This document shows, in pieces, positions 18,372-26,654 of a stretch of DNA of 64,000 nucleotides. Source of the DNA: Bacteroidota bacterium (GTDB taxonomy: Bacteria; Bacteroidota; Bacteroidia; Cytophagales; Cyclobacteriaceae). The stretch is taken from positions 1 to 64,000 of the forward strand of contig JAEZGH010000181.1 in assembly GCA_023417065.1 (NCBI GenBank), written 5' to 3'. Under the pieces are notes generated by a model. It ran no database searches, was not told the origin of the DNA, and worked only from the letters and a program-made list of their open reading frames with translations. The translations under genes were made by a program, and so were the position numbers. Numbering within the stretch: position 1 is the stretch's first letter; every line of letters begins with the position of its first letter.

Positions 18372-18388
18372 AATCAGAAATCAGAAAT
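18372..18388. repeat. AATCAGA heptamer run spanning a stop codon
   Basis: AATCAGAAATCAGAAAT, period 7. It overlaps the stop codon (TGA on the minus strand at 18381-18383) of the TPR lipoprotein gene. Related runs occur at 17956, 18269, 29557 and 59109-59195. Confidence 0.7.
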
Positions 18389-19811
18389 ACTTCACCGGCT
18401 TGCTCTCCAGCGAGGAGAACGTGTGAAACAACGTCTGCCCCTTCTTCGCGGTGTAGGTGAACGTGTAGCCGTTCGGGTGGCTGTTGCGGACACGGAACGT
18501 GACGGTGTTGGCACCCTCGTTCAACGGCACCCGCGAATAGTAGATACTGTGCGGCAGCGTCTGCCAGCTTCTCGTATCGGCTTTCTCAGTGATCGCATTG
18601 ACTACGCCGATGAGCGCACCCAGCTGATCATTCTCCTTGCGCACACTGTGCTCCGTGGCCTTCTTCAGCGCTGCCCTGAGAAGTCCTTTACTGAGTTCTT
18701 CTACCATGCGTTGCTTCAGACTGTAGAACGCAATCTGGTTTATGTCCTGCGAAAGTTGCAGGGGATACACCTTTCCGCGACTTTCGATTTCAGCGTGTTC
18801 AAAATACAACGGCCTCTCCTGATATCGCGGAAACGTAACGCGAAGAACCTCGAGCGTCTTGATGTCCTTCTTCTCGCGCTCTTCCTTCAGTTGAAACGGA
18901 AAGCTCATACCAAGACCCTCGTTGGTGAACACCACCATGTTGTTGTCGCGGTAGTCGATCACGAAGTTGATGCCCCATTCATCCTTTACCGGCGCAAGCC
19001 CGTTGTGCCAGAAGAAAACCAGGTCAGCGTCATGCGACGGAGGCGTGTAGTCCGGCATGCCGAACTTCTCCCTGAAGAATTCGAATTCTTCTCTGAGGCC
19101 GGACTTGAAAGCTGTGTACAGCAGATCTTCCTTGAGCTGCGGCGGCGTGTTCAGCCGGAAGAGTTCGCGGTATTCGTTCTCGTAAACATCTACGGCATTC
19201 CTGTACGCAATGAATGCATTATTGTAATCTTTCGTCGATTGATAGATAATTCCCATTAGCGTATGAACGAAGGCGTCGCGCTGCAGCTTTCCGGGTGAGC
19301 TGTACTTATCGTTGAGTTGGTTCAGCCGGATATTGAGGCGGCGGCATTCGACCAGTGCTTCTTCCGGGCGATTCATCTTCAGGAAGTTGATAGCCTTGAA
19401 GTAAAGCACCATCAGGTGTTCGTGGTCTTCACCACGGTAAGCCGTAAAGTTGGGATTGCTTAAATACGAAACCGCCTGATTAAGGTAGTTCATCCGATAA
19501 TCTTCGCCGAAGAGAAACGCCTTTTCAAACGCCGCATTGGATGCTTCGTAGTTTCCGAGAATGCTGTTGAGCAGACCTTTATTTGCGAAGTAGATAAATC
19601 TGTTTTTGCCCTCCCCATCGCGCGAATTGCGTTGCAGTGTTTCCAATGCAGAACGGAGGTCGCCGTTTTCAAATTCGCGGTTGAAGCTCCAGTGGCGCTG
19701 GTAATACGTTGCGCAGGAGCTCGTGAAAATCAGAATCGCGACGATACAGAACCAGGGCTTTCTTCCAGGTCGTGGATGCTGCATGTTAAAACCGTTTCCT
19801 GACGACCCCAT
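18381..19811 (-). CDS. TPR lipoprotein of the COG3014 type
   Basis: 476 residues from ATG 19811; a second ATG at 19784 gives a more usual lipoprotein signal. The lipobox is FTSSC. The N-terminal half is TPR-like (NKGLLNSILGNYEASNAAFEKAFLFGED, then ALVECRRLNIRLNQL), and the C-terminal half is beta-rich and uncharacterised. This domain order and size match COG3014 lipoproteins. It starts 10 bp after an LpoB-like gene, and the two are a recurring pair in many genomes, suggesting a joint role in regulating cell-wall synthesis (inference). Its 3' end merges with repeated DNA. Confidence 0.75.
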   Translation of the reverse strand: MGSSGNGFNMQHPRPGRKPWFCIVAILIFTSSCATYYQRHWSFNREFENGDLRSALETLQRNSRDGEGKNRFIYFANKGLLNSILGNYEASNAAFEKAFLFGEDYRMNYLNQAVSYLSNPNFTAYRGEDHEHLMVLYFKAINFLKMNRPEEALVECRRLNIRLNQLNDKYSSPGKLQRDAFVHTLMGIIYQSTKDYNNAFIAYRNAVDVYENEYRELFRLNTPPQLKEDLLYTAFKSGLREEFEFFREKFGMPDYTPPSHDADLVFFWHNGLAPVKDEWGINFVIDYRDNNMVVFTNEGLGMSFPFQLKEEREKKDIKTLEVLRVTFPRYQERPLYFEHAEIESRGKVYPLQLSQDINQIAFYSLKQRMVEELSKGLLRAALKKATEHSVRKENDQLGALIGVVNAITEKADTRSWQTLPHSIYYSRVPLNEGANTVTFRVRNSHPNGYTFTYTAKKGQTLFHTFSSLESKPVKYF

Positions 19812-19821
19812 GGCAGCGGAG

Positions 19822-20391
19822 TTATTGTCTGACTATCTTCTTGATCTCGCGCTGACCATACCATACGCGTTTGTTGGTTTCCAGATCCGTTAAGAAGAGT
19901 GTAGTTACATAGTTGACCACGCGCTTGCGGTTTGCCGTATCGGTTTCAGAACTCATTTCACCAAACAACATCAGGTCCGCACCCGCTTCACGTCCCCATT
20001 TCGCCATAGTTTCAGGTGAAACAAATTCCTGCTGCTCCGCTCTCTCCTTCCGCAGCTCATCGCGGAATTCGTCGGACTCCACCAGTTCCGCCAGACCGGA
20101 ATTGTGAATGACCATCTCGAACTTCTTTACGTAGTTGTTTGCGTCGATATGCTCGGAAGTGCGATTGCGAATCGTTCCCACGATGATCACCGGCTTGCGT
20201 CCCTTTTGTTGTGCGTACTCCTTGTAGTTCGGCGAGTTGACAAGATCGTAGATCATCTGATCGGCAACCATTCGCGAATCTGAGTCGTTCCACCTTCCGC
20301 TGAGGTCAACCTGCGTGGATGGGTCTACTCTGTTTACTGCGGGCGCACATGCTGAAAGCAATAGAAGAATTACCGGAAAGATCCTGTTCAT
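19822..20391 (-). CDS. LpoB-like lipoprotein (penicillin-binding protein activator family)
   Basis: 189 residues from ATG 20391; the frame upstream to 20421 would need a TTG. The lipobox is LLLSACAP (Cys about residue 15). The segments VDLSGRWNDSDSRMVADQMI, PVIIVGTIRNRTSEHID and GADLMLFGEMSSE are characteristic of the LpoB/YcfM family, which in E. coli activates PBP1b. Whether it activates a PBP here is unproven; no PBP gene is nearby. It is co-directional with, and 10 bp from, the COG3014 lipoprotein. Confidence 0.85.
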   Translation of the reverse strand: MNRIFPVILLLLSACAPAVNRVDPSTQVDLSGRWNDSDSRMVADQMIYDLVNSPNYKEYAQQKGRKPVIIVGTIRNRTSEHIDANNYVKKFEMVIHNSGLAELVESDEFRDELRKERAEQQEFVSPETMAKWGREAGADLMLFGEMSSETDTANRKRVVNYVTTLFLTDLETNKRVWYGQREIKKIVRQ

Positions 20392-20445
20392 AAGCTGCGG
20401 TTTGTTGTAAATGAAATTCAAAAACCTTGCCGGGAATACGGGAAA

Positions 20446-21114
20446 TCAGGCTATAAGGTTGTTCGGATCGACCTGTTTCAGCTTTTTGATTACATCAATG
20501 GGATCATTGGCTGAAAATACGAAGTTACCTGCCACCAGCACATCAGCACCAGCACCGATCAGGGCAGCTGCGTTGTTCTGGTTCACACCTCCGTCGATTT
20601 CAATGAGTGCCTGCGAGTTATGGCGTACGATGAGTTCCTTCAGGGCACGTATCTTGGCATACGTATGCTCGATAAACTTCTGCGCTCCAAAACCAGGGTT
20701 TACCGACATCACGCAAACCACGTCTACATCAGCGATGATATTTTCGAGGGTGGATACCGAAGTATGGGGATTGATAGCAACCCCTGCCTTGCAACCCAGG
20801 CTGTGAATTTGTTGCAGGTTGCGATGCAAATGCGGACAGGCTTCAACGTGTACCGAAATATTGGAAGCTCCCGCCTTTGCAAAGGCTTCCGTATAACGTT
20901 CCGGCTCCACGATCATAAGGTGCACGTCAAGCGGTTTCTGCGCGTGGCGCTTCACGGCCTCCATGACCGGAAATCCGAATGAGATGTTCGGAACAAATAC
21001 GCCGTCCATGATGTCGACGTGAATCCAATCCGCTGAACTGCGGTTGAGCATGAGGATCTCGCGTTCGAGGTTACCAAAGTCGGAAGCCAGAATGGACGGT
21101 GCTACTAGCGGCAT
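20446..21114 (-). CDS. rpe: Ribulose-phosphate 3-epimerase
   Basis: 222 residues from ATG 21114, giving the usual MPLVAPSILASDF start; the longer frame would begin with TTG. It interconverts ribulose 5-phosphate and xylulose 5-phosphate in the pentose phosphate pathway. Conserved metal and catalytic motifs are HVDIMDGVFVPNISFG, VHLMIVEP, VMSVNPGFGAQKF and EIDGGVN, and the phosphate-binding GADVLVAGNFVF is present. Complete and of normal length. Confidence 0.96.
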   Translation of the reverse strand: MPLVAPSILASDFGNLEREILMLNRSSADWIHVDIMDGVFVPNISFGFPVMEAVKRHAQKPLDVHLMIVEPERYTEAFAKAGASNISVHVEACPHLHRNLQQIHSLGCKAGVAINPHTSVSTLENIIADVDVVCVMSVNPGFGAQKFIEHTYAKIRALKELIVRHNSQALIEIDGGVNQNNAAALIGAGADVLVAGNFVFSANDPIDVIKKLKQVDPNNLIA

Positions 21115-21185
21115 AGGGGTATTTGTTTCTGCGGCCAAAAATACAAAACCATGTGAACTGGCAAGGCCAAAAACATTATCAGCAG

Positions 21186-22814
21186 TTATTTTCTCACCAG
21201 CTTATAGGTATACTTTCTGCCATTGGCGTATATCTTCAGGTAATAAACGCCGGGAAGCAGGTTAGAAAGTGCAGGACTGTACTGATTGTTCAGCCAGGAA
21301 AACCGCGGCGAGGCGTTGAACACTTCTCTGCCATCACTGGCGATGAGTTCAATCGTACAGTCGCCGAGCTGTCCGGGATCCCTCGGACGAATGATCAGGC
21401 TGTCAGTTCCTTCCGAAAACGGATTGGGGAACACTTCAAAGTCATTGTCCTGCGCAATGGCTTCCAGGTAGTTAACCACGGCGCGGAAATGCGGAACGCC
21501 ATAACCGATGAAGTTATCCGGCCTGGCAGACTGCGAAGCAGATTTGCGGATAGCATCGAGGATTTCCAGGTTCGTCGCCGCGGGATATTTCTGTAGCACA
21601 CCGGCAGCCAGACTTGTAATCAGTGGTGCGGCGAGCGAAGTACCGCTGGAGCGCCCGGGCGATCCGGAACTTTCGATAACACTGGTGCCCACTCCGAGGG
21701 CTGCGACGTCGGGCTTGATTCGCTGGTCGGAAGTCGGGCCGGTAGAACTTGAATTTGACCGTCGCAGGTTGGCATCCACGGCTGCCACGGCAAGAACGTT
21801 CTCGACATCTGCCGGAGCCGTAATGATCTGCCAGGAGACGTTGCCTTCATTGCCCGCGCTGACCACCACGATAATCCCGCGGTCAGCGGCCCATTTTGCA
21901 GCCTTCGACACGACAGTGGTGGCGCCATCCATCTGACTCTTAAGGTAATCCATCGAGGCGCCGTCGAAGTCGTAATAACCTAACGACGACTGAATGATAT
22001 CCGCGCCGGCGCTGTCTGCGCGTTCCGCTGCGAAGAGCCAGTTGTACTCTTCGATCCTGTATTCCGTGGGTACTTCTTCCGTTACGTATAACTGATACGA
22101 GGCCTTGTAGGCACCTCCTGTAAACTCTCCGGGCTGAAATGCAGCGATGACAGAAAACACTTCCGTGCCGTGGTCATCGTATTGAAAGACGTTGTCGGAA
22201 TTGTAAACAAAGTCGCGCGACGCTTGCAGATCGATCCTACCCTCCTGGAAGATATGACTGAACGGCGCGGTAACGTCCACCCCTTCAAAGCCACTGTCGA
22301 GAATGGCGATCGTCACACCTTCGCCGCGGATGTTATCGCTGTGCATGTCCGTCAATCCAATCATGTTCAGCTGCACATTTGTGGCCGCCGAGGTCTTCGT
22401 TCCCTTGCGCCTTTCGTTTACCCTGATGCGTCCTCTTGGCGCAAGCCGTGCCTGTGGCGCCACGAGCTCCACGCGGTCAACAAAAGGCAATGCTTCAACC
22501 TGAATAATCACGTCGTCTTCGGCCTGCACCAAAAGTCCGTTTAGCCATCGCGTTGTAAAGTATACCTCAGCTCCCGCGTCTTTCACGCCGTTGATGTAAG
22601 CCGGATTTACAGGCAGGTCCTGCGCCGTGATCTGAACGTCGTGTTTTACACGCCTTTCAATTGCGGACGGTGACAAGAACGCGGCAGGGTCCGCGACTGA
22701 ATACGGCGTTCCTGACTTGTCTTTGAAGAAAACCATGTAACGGTCCTTCTGCGCCCAGGATACCGCCGTGGACATTACCAGCAGCAAAAGAAGGATCACC
22801 TTACTCCTGCCCAT
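21186..22814 (-). CDS. Secreted S8 (subtilisin-type) peptidase with T9SS sorting tail
   Basis: 542 residues from ATG 22814. It has a signal peptide (about 1-21), then an inhibitor-like propeptide (about 25-120). The S8 domain has Asp173 (AILDSGFEGVD), His215 (DDHGTEVF), the oxyanion Asn322 (SAGNEG) and Ser393 (SGTSLAAPL). The C-terminal about 80 residues (DNDFEVFPNPFSEGTDSLII ... GVYYLKIYANGRKYTYKLVRK, read as separate strands) are a type A T9SS sorting domain, so it is exported to the cell surface or medium. The upstream lipoprotein gene overlaps its start by 14 bases, suggesting co-translation. Confidence 0.93.
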   Translation of the reverse strand: MGRSKVILLLLLVMSTAVSWAQKDRYMVFFKDKSGTPYSVADPAAFLSPSAIERRVKHDVQITAQDLPVNPAYINGVKDAGAEVYFTTRWLNGLLVQAEDDVIIQVEALPFVDRVELVAPQARLAPRGRIRVNERRKGTKTSAATNVQLNMIGLTDMHSDNIRGEGVTIAILDSGFEGVDVTAPFSHIFQEGRIDLQASRDFVYNSDNVFQYDDHGTEVFSVIAAFQPGEFTGGAYKASYQLYVTEEVPTEYRIEEYNWLFAAERADSAGADIIQSSLGYYDFDGASMDYLKSQMDGATTVVSKAAKWAADRGIIVVVSAGNEGNVSWQIITAPADVENVLAVAAVDANLRRSNSSSTGPTSDQRIKPDVAALGVGTSVIESSGSPGRSSGTSLAAPLITSLAAGVLQKYPAATNLEILDAIRKSASQSARPDNFIGYGVPHFRAVVNYLEAIAQDNDFEVFPNPFSEGTDSLIIRPRDPGQLGDCTIELIASDGREVFNASPRFSWLNNQYSPALSNLLPGVYYLKIYANGRKYTYKLVRK

Positions 22815-23562
22815 ATTCCACGAGTGTTTGGTTGTATATCAAACCTTCTTCAATTTGTTTCTGACCAAGGCACGCATCGCGGCTGCAATATTTCAGCTGT
22901 ATAGTTTGCTTGCTGATCAACCCAACACCAGGTGCATATGTCTCCATGCGCACATCCTTGTAAAGGATTGGATCCTCATCATCTTCCTGCTGAACGACGG
23001 CACAATTCAGGAACGTCTCTCCCGCCAGTTCGACCGTTTCATCAATGGAGGTGATCACGTATTCATCGGCAGGCTCGCCAGTATAGAAGTGAGTTTGCAG
23101 GTTGAATGCATTCCCATTCCATTTCCGCCCTTCTTCAACAGGAAACTCAAGCACCACATAAGGGATATTCCCGCGCATCACGATAGCCTTTTCCTGCCTC
23201 ATAAATGCCGACCAGGTTTCGTCAGGGATCCACTCCCCGCCATTTGACCGGCGATACCGGTGCAACACAAAAGTCCGGCCACCCTGATCGTTGATAAACG
23301 ACTCGGACGTCACCACTTTCAGGTCGTAATTCAGCGTTTCAGGAACAGAAAGGATGTATTTGATTTCCTCGACGGAATAAATCCGATATTGACTTGTCTC
23401 CATCGGAAAGTAGTCACGCTGAGGGTTCTGCGGCGTTTCAGCCGATTGATCACACGCAAAAATGAGCACAGCCAGCGCGATCCAGGCGAGATTTTTTTGC
23501 ACTTGCCACAACTTAACCTTTGATTTTGTTCGCACTGCTTCGATATTTGATCGCGTCAACAC
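22801..23562 (-). CDS. Hypothetical lipoprotein
   Basis: Up to 253 residues. The lipobox LIFAC (Cys about 37) follows a hydrophobic stretch. The GTG at 23562 leaves a long N-region, so an internal GTG near 23502 may be the true start. After the lipid Cys the chain is beta-rich (SQYRIYSVEEIKYILS, TFVLHRYRRSNGGEWIPDE, YVVLEFPVEEGRKWNG) with two Cys near the C-terminus (LKYCSRDACLGQ) that may form a disulfide. No domain is recognised. It overlaps the downstream S8 protease gene and is divergent from the TrpF-like gene by 31 bp. Confidence 0.65.
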   Translation of the reverse strand: MLTRSNIEAVRTKSKVKLWQVQKNLAWIALAVLIFACDQSAETPQNPQRDYFPMETSQYRIYSVEEIKYILSVPETLNYDLKVVTSESFINDQGGRTFVLHRYRRSNGGEWIPDETWSAFMRQEKAIVMRGNIPYVVLEFPVEEGRKWNGNAFNLQTHFYTGEPADEYVITSIDETVELAGETFLNCAVVQQEDDEDPILYKDVRMETYAPGVGLISKQTIQLKYCSRDACLGQKQIEEGLIYNQTLVEYGQE

Positions 23563-23593
23563 GTAAAGGTATTTCTTCTTTTCGATTAATGCT

Positions 23594-24163
23594 ATGGCCC
23601 TGAAAACACTGGTAAAAGTTGGAAGTGTAACGAATTTGAGCGATGCGCGGTATTGTGCGGGAATGGGTGTTGATTTCCTGGGTTTCCGCGTGATAGCCGA
23701 TCAGCCCGACGCCATCCCGGTGAAGACATTTCAGGAGATACGGGGCTGGATCTCAGGGCCTCAGATCGTCGCCGAGATCTACGGCATACGCAGTACGTCG
23801 GAACTGGCGGAAGTTGTTGAGAATTTCCGGCCGGACTACCTCGAGCTGTCACTCAATGAGTGGAAAGCAATAGGAAACGGGATAACCCTCCCCTTCATTC
23901 TCACGCTCTCACCTGCAGAGACACTCCCTGAAATGATGTCAAAGCCAGCATACATCTTAACCAGCCCTGCCGATGAGTCGCTGTCGAGGTTCATACCAGA
24001 ACACGATATTCTGGTGGCGGTTTCATCGCCTGCAGAACTGAATGCCGCTTTGGGCCTGACCGGCGTATCCGGCATTAGCCTTACCGGAGGCCAGGAAATC
24101 CGTCCGGGGCTGCGCCAGTACGATGACCTTGCCGAGATTCTCGAAGCCCTTGAATCCGAGTAG
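23594..24163 (+). CDS. TrpF-like TIM-barrel protein, catalytic Cys missing
   Basis: 189 residues. The N-terminus KVGSVTNLSDARYCAGMGVDFLGF is clearly related to phosphoribosylanthranilate isomerase (normally KICGITN...A...GADALGF). The catalytic Cys of KICG is replaced by Gly, and the C-terminal phosphate-binding region ends GISLTGGQEIRPGLRQYDD. It is shorter than normal TrpF (about 200-220 residues). The downstream thioesterase starts 2 bp later, and no trp genes are near. It is probably a paralogue with a different or lost activity rather than a tryptophan enzyme. Confidence 0.7.
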   Translation: MALKTLVKVGSVTNLSDARYCAGMGVDFLGFRVIADQPDAIPVKTFQEIRGWISGPQIVAEIYGIRSTSELAEVVENFRPDYLELSLNEWKAIGNGITLPFILTLSPAETLPEMMSKPAYILTSPADESLSRFIPEHDILVAVSSPAELNAALGLTGVSGISLTGGQEIRPGLRQYDDLAEILEALESE

Positions 24164-24165
24164 CT

Positions 24166-24543
24166 GTGAACTTCACCCACCAAATCCGCGTACTCCCCAC
24201 CGACATCGACGCCATGGGGCACGTCAACAACGTCGTGTACGTACGCTGGGTTCAGGAAGTGGCTGCCGCTCACTGGGAGGCTGTTGCGTCCACTCATCTA
24301 AAGGAACGCTTTAAGTGGGTGGTCCTTCGCCATGAAATCGACTACCTGCACCCAGTCTTCGAAAACCAAACCATCACCGGAACCACCTGGGTGGGTGAAC
24401 ATCACGGAGCAAAGTTCGAACGATTTGTACTGCTCGAATCAGAGGGCAGGGCCGTCGCCAGAGCCAAGACCGTGTGGTGTATGCTGGACGCCGTCAACGG
24501 AAGACCGGTCCGGATCACCGACGAAGTTCTTGCCGTCCTCTGA
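24166..24543 (+). CDS. 4HBT-fold acyl-CoA thioesterase
   Basis: 125 residues from a GTG 2 bp after the TrpF-like gene. The hot-dog fold signature (HQIRVLPTDIDAMGHVNNVVYVRW) contains the catalytic Asp-x-Met-Gly-His-Val-Asn-Asn of the 4-hydroxybenzoyl-CoA/YbgC-type thioesterases. The length is normal. It hydrolyses an acyl-CoA thioester; the acyl group cannot be predicted. Cytosolic, translationally coupled to the upstream gene. Confidence 0.9.
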   Translation: MNFTHQIRVLPTDIDAMGHVNNVVYVRWVQEVAAAHWEAVASTHLKERFKWVVLRHEIDYLHPVFENQTITGTTWVGEHHGAKFERFVLLESEGRAVARAKTVWCMLDAVNGRPVRITDEVLAVL

Positions 24544-24619
24544 CCTCACGCAACCGGAAATCCTCTTTTCCTTGAATGTGCGGTTTTTATCCGCTACCTT
24601 TTTTCAAAAACCCACCACC

Positions 24620-25201
24620 ATGAAACTTATTGCCTGCCAACTCCTCCTTGTCTTATCGATTGCCTGTCCACTCTGCGCCCAGGACAACGGCGCGGTGCTG
24701 CTGGCGCTCAAGGCTGCGCCTGACGAATTACGCGACGGCGCATCCGTCTACAATATTGCAAAAAACGGTGACCTCGTTGTCGTCCGTCAGGGTACCAACG
24801 ACCTGGTTTGCATCGCCGACGACCCGGCCCAGCCCGGATTGCACGTTTCCTGCTATCACCGCGACCTCGAACCCTTTATGAAACGCGGCCGCATTCTGAA
24901 GGCGGAAGGAAAATCATTTCAGGAGATCTTCGACATCCGCGAACAGGAAGTAAAGCAAGGAAAACTTAAGATGCCCAAAGATGCCACGGCACTCTACGTA
25001 TACACCGCGCCCGATGGCGCCTTCGACGCGCAGACCGGCAACGTGACTAAGGGCTACCTGCGTTACGTAATCTACATTCCCTTCGCAACCGCTGCAAGCA
25101 CAGGACTTCCCCTTGCGCCGAGTGCGCCCGGTATGCCCTGGATCATGGATCCCGGGACGCATCGCGCACACATCATGATTAATCCACCGCAAAACCCATG
25201 A
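24620..25201 (+). CDS. Exported protein of unknown function
   Basis: 193 residues from ATG 24620. A longer frame from 24332 only reads through the thioesterase gene in another frame and is rejected. It has a signal peptide ending at CPLCAQ. The mature part has GDLVVVRQGTNDLVCIADDP and LHVSCYHRDLEPFM (two Cys likely in a disulfide), then LYVYTAPDGAFDAQTG. No domain is recognised. Its stop overlaps the start of the amidohydrolase gene (ATGA), which suggests the two act together in the periplasm. Confidence 0.7.
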   Translation: MKLIACQLLLVLSIACPLCAQDNGAVLLALKAAPDELRDGASVYNIAKNGDLVVVRQGTNDLVCIADDPAQPGLHVSCYHRDLEPFMKRGRILKAEGKSFQEIFDIREQEVKQGKLKMPKDATALYVYTAPDGAFDAQTGNVTKGYLRYVIYIPFATAASTGLPLAPSAPGMPWIMDPGTHRAHIMINPPQNP

Positions 25202-26568
25202 TCATGAAGACCCTTCAAACACTGGTCGCTGCCCTGGCGATCCTGGCCGGCGTGTCTGCTGCTGCACAGGATCCGGTGAGCTCACGAGACAGGGCGATTG
25301 TTATCGAACACGTCAACGTGATCACGATGGAGAACGAACAAGTTCTTACTGATCAGACCGTTGTCGTCGAAAATGGAATTGTCACTTCAATAGGCAGAAA
25401 TGTTCAGAAGAAGGCCGGAGCGTTGACGGTGGATGGCCGGGGGAAGTGGCTGATACCCGGACTGGCAGAAATGCACGCGCACATCCCTCCCATCGACGAC
25501 CTTGCGCCAATGAAAGAAGTTCTCCTTTTGTTCGCTGCCAACGGTATCACTACCATACGCGGGATGTTAGGCCATCCCCGGCATCTGGAACTGCGTTCGA
25601 TGCTTGAACGCGGTGAGATCCTCGGACCGCGATTTTTTACCACCGGACCATCATTTAATGGGATGAGCGTCACTTCACCCGGAGCCGGTGCAGCGATGGT
25701 CATCCGTCAGAAACAACAGGGCTACGATTTCCTGAAGCTCCATCCCGGACTCACTAGAGCAAAGTTCGACTCCATTGCGACCACCGCGAAAGAAGTCGGA
25801 ATACCGTTCGTCGGCCATGTGTCATTTGGCGTTGGCGTCTGGCACGCGATCGCGTCAGGATACTCCAGCATCGATCACCTCGATGGCTTTATCGAGGGAC
25901 TTGTACCTGGTATTGAGCGCCGCACGGAACAGGAAGCGGGACTGTTCGGATTGTTCATCGCGCACGAAGCAGACACCTCCCGAATTCCGGAGCTCACGAA
26001 AGCGCTTAAGGAAAAAGGTATCTGGGTAGTACCGACGCAGGCGCTGGCGGAGCGTTGGCTTTCGCCGGATTTCAACGGCGAGGCGTTCCGCAATGATCCC
26101 AATGCGCGATATATAAAGCCTGCAGTCGTTGAGCAATGGATCACAACCAAAAACAACCTGGTAAACAATGCGCAGTACAACGCCGAACGCGCCCGTGCTT
26201 TTGTCGGTCTGAGAAGGAAACTTATCAAAGCCTGTCACGACACCGGCGTGGGATTATTACTGGGCTGCGACGCGCCCCAGGTGTTCAACGTCCCGGGATT
26301 TGCCACCCATCAGGAACTGGCCTATCTGGTAAAGTCAGGACTTACACCCTACGAGGCCCTTCGAACAGGTACCGTGAACGTTGCAACCTATCTCAGGATC
26401 CCTGATTCAGGAATAATCAGGAAAGGCGCCGTCGCCGATCTCGTTCTGGTAGGCGCAAATCCCCTCGACAACATTGAAGCCACCCAGGACATCAAAGGGG
26501 TCATGCTCCATGGAACGTGGCTTTCAAGGGAATACCTTGACCGGGAACTGAAGAAGCTCGCACCGTAA
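25198..26568 (+). CDS. Exported amidohydrolase-superfamily hydrolase
   Basis: 456 residues. A signal peptide (MKTLQTLVAALAILAGVSAAAQ, from the second Met) precedes a metal-dependent hydrolase barrel: GRGKWLIPGLAEMHAHIPP carries the first His pair, GHVSFGVG and IDHLDGF the later His residues, and LLLGCDAPQ the final Asp. The C-terminal beta subdomain ends GAVADLVLVGANPLDNI, as in imidazolonepropionase-like exported amidohydrolases. The substrate may be a peptide or cyclic amide; it cannot be fixed. It is coupled to the upstream exported protein. Confidence 0.88.
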   Translation: MIMKTLQTLVAALAILAGVSAAAQDPVSSRDRAIVIEHVNVITMENEQVLTDQTVVVENGIVTSIGRNVQKKAGALTVDGRGKWLIPGLAEMHAHIPPIDDLAPMKEVLLLFAANGITTIRGMLGHPRHLELRSMLERGEILGPRFFTTGPSFNGMSVTSPGAGAAMVIRQKQQGYDFLKLHPGLTRAKFDSIATTAKEVGIPFVGHVSFGVGVWHAIASGYSSIDHLDGFIEGLVPGIERRTEQEAGLFGLFIAHEADTSRIPELTKALKEKGIWVVPTQALAERWLSPDFNGEAFRNDPNARYIKPAVVEQWITTKNNLVNNAQYNAERARAFVGLRRKLIKACHDTGVGLLLGCDAPQVFNVPGFATHQELAYLVKSGLTPYEALRTGTVNVATYLRIPDSGIIRKGAVADLVLVGANPLDNIEATQDIKGVMLHGTWLSREYLDRELKKLAP

Positions 26569-26654
26569 GGGGAATTCCCTGAACGTGTTGAGAAGCCGCG
26601 TTGTGAAATCCCACAGGCATGTTTTTTATCCACCTGCTGTAAACGAACCTTGAT

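Larger units (their letters stand above)
17517..18380. other. Repeat-rich spacer without genes (repeat island 1)
   Basis: About 860 bases without a credible gene. Open frames here have low-complexity Ser/Pro/His translations and follow the repeats. It contains an inverted repeat, a four-copy 11-bp tandem array, a duplicated block of about 120-150 bp, AATCAGA heptamer runs, and at 18139-18151 a 13-base match (reverse strand) to the left end of the MITE-like units near 28.7 kb. Confidence 0.8.

Noticed and set aside
17517..18380. Insertion sequence or CRISPR array in the repeat-rich spacer
   Set aside because: No transposase frame is present, and the repeats are not evenly spaced with unique spacers, so neither IS nor CRISPR is supported.
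18150..19259. 369-codon open frame on the plus strand
   Set aside because: It is antisense to the TPR lipoprotein gene for most of its length and its 5' part runs through repeated spacer DNA. The minus-strand frame has a signal peptide, lipobox and TPR pattern, which this one lacks.
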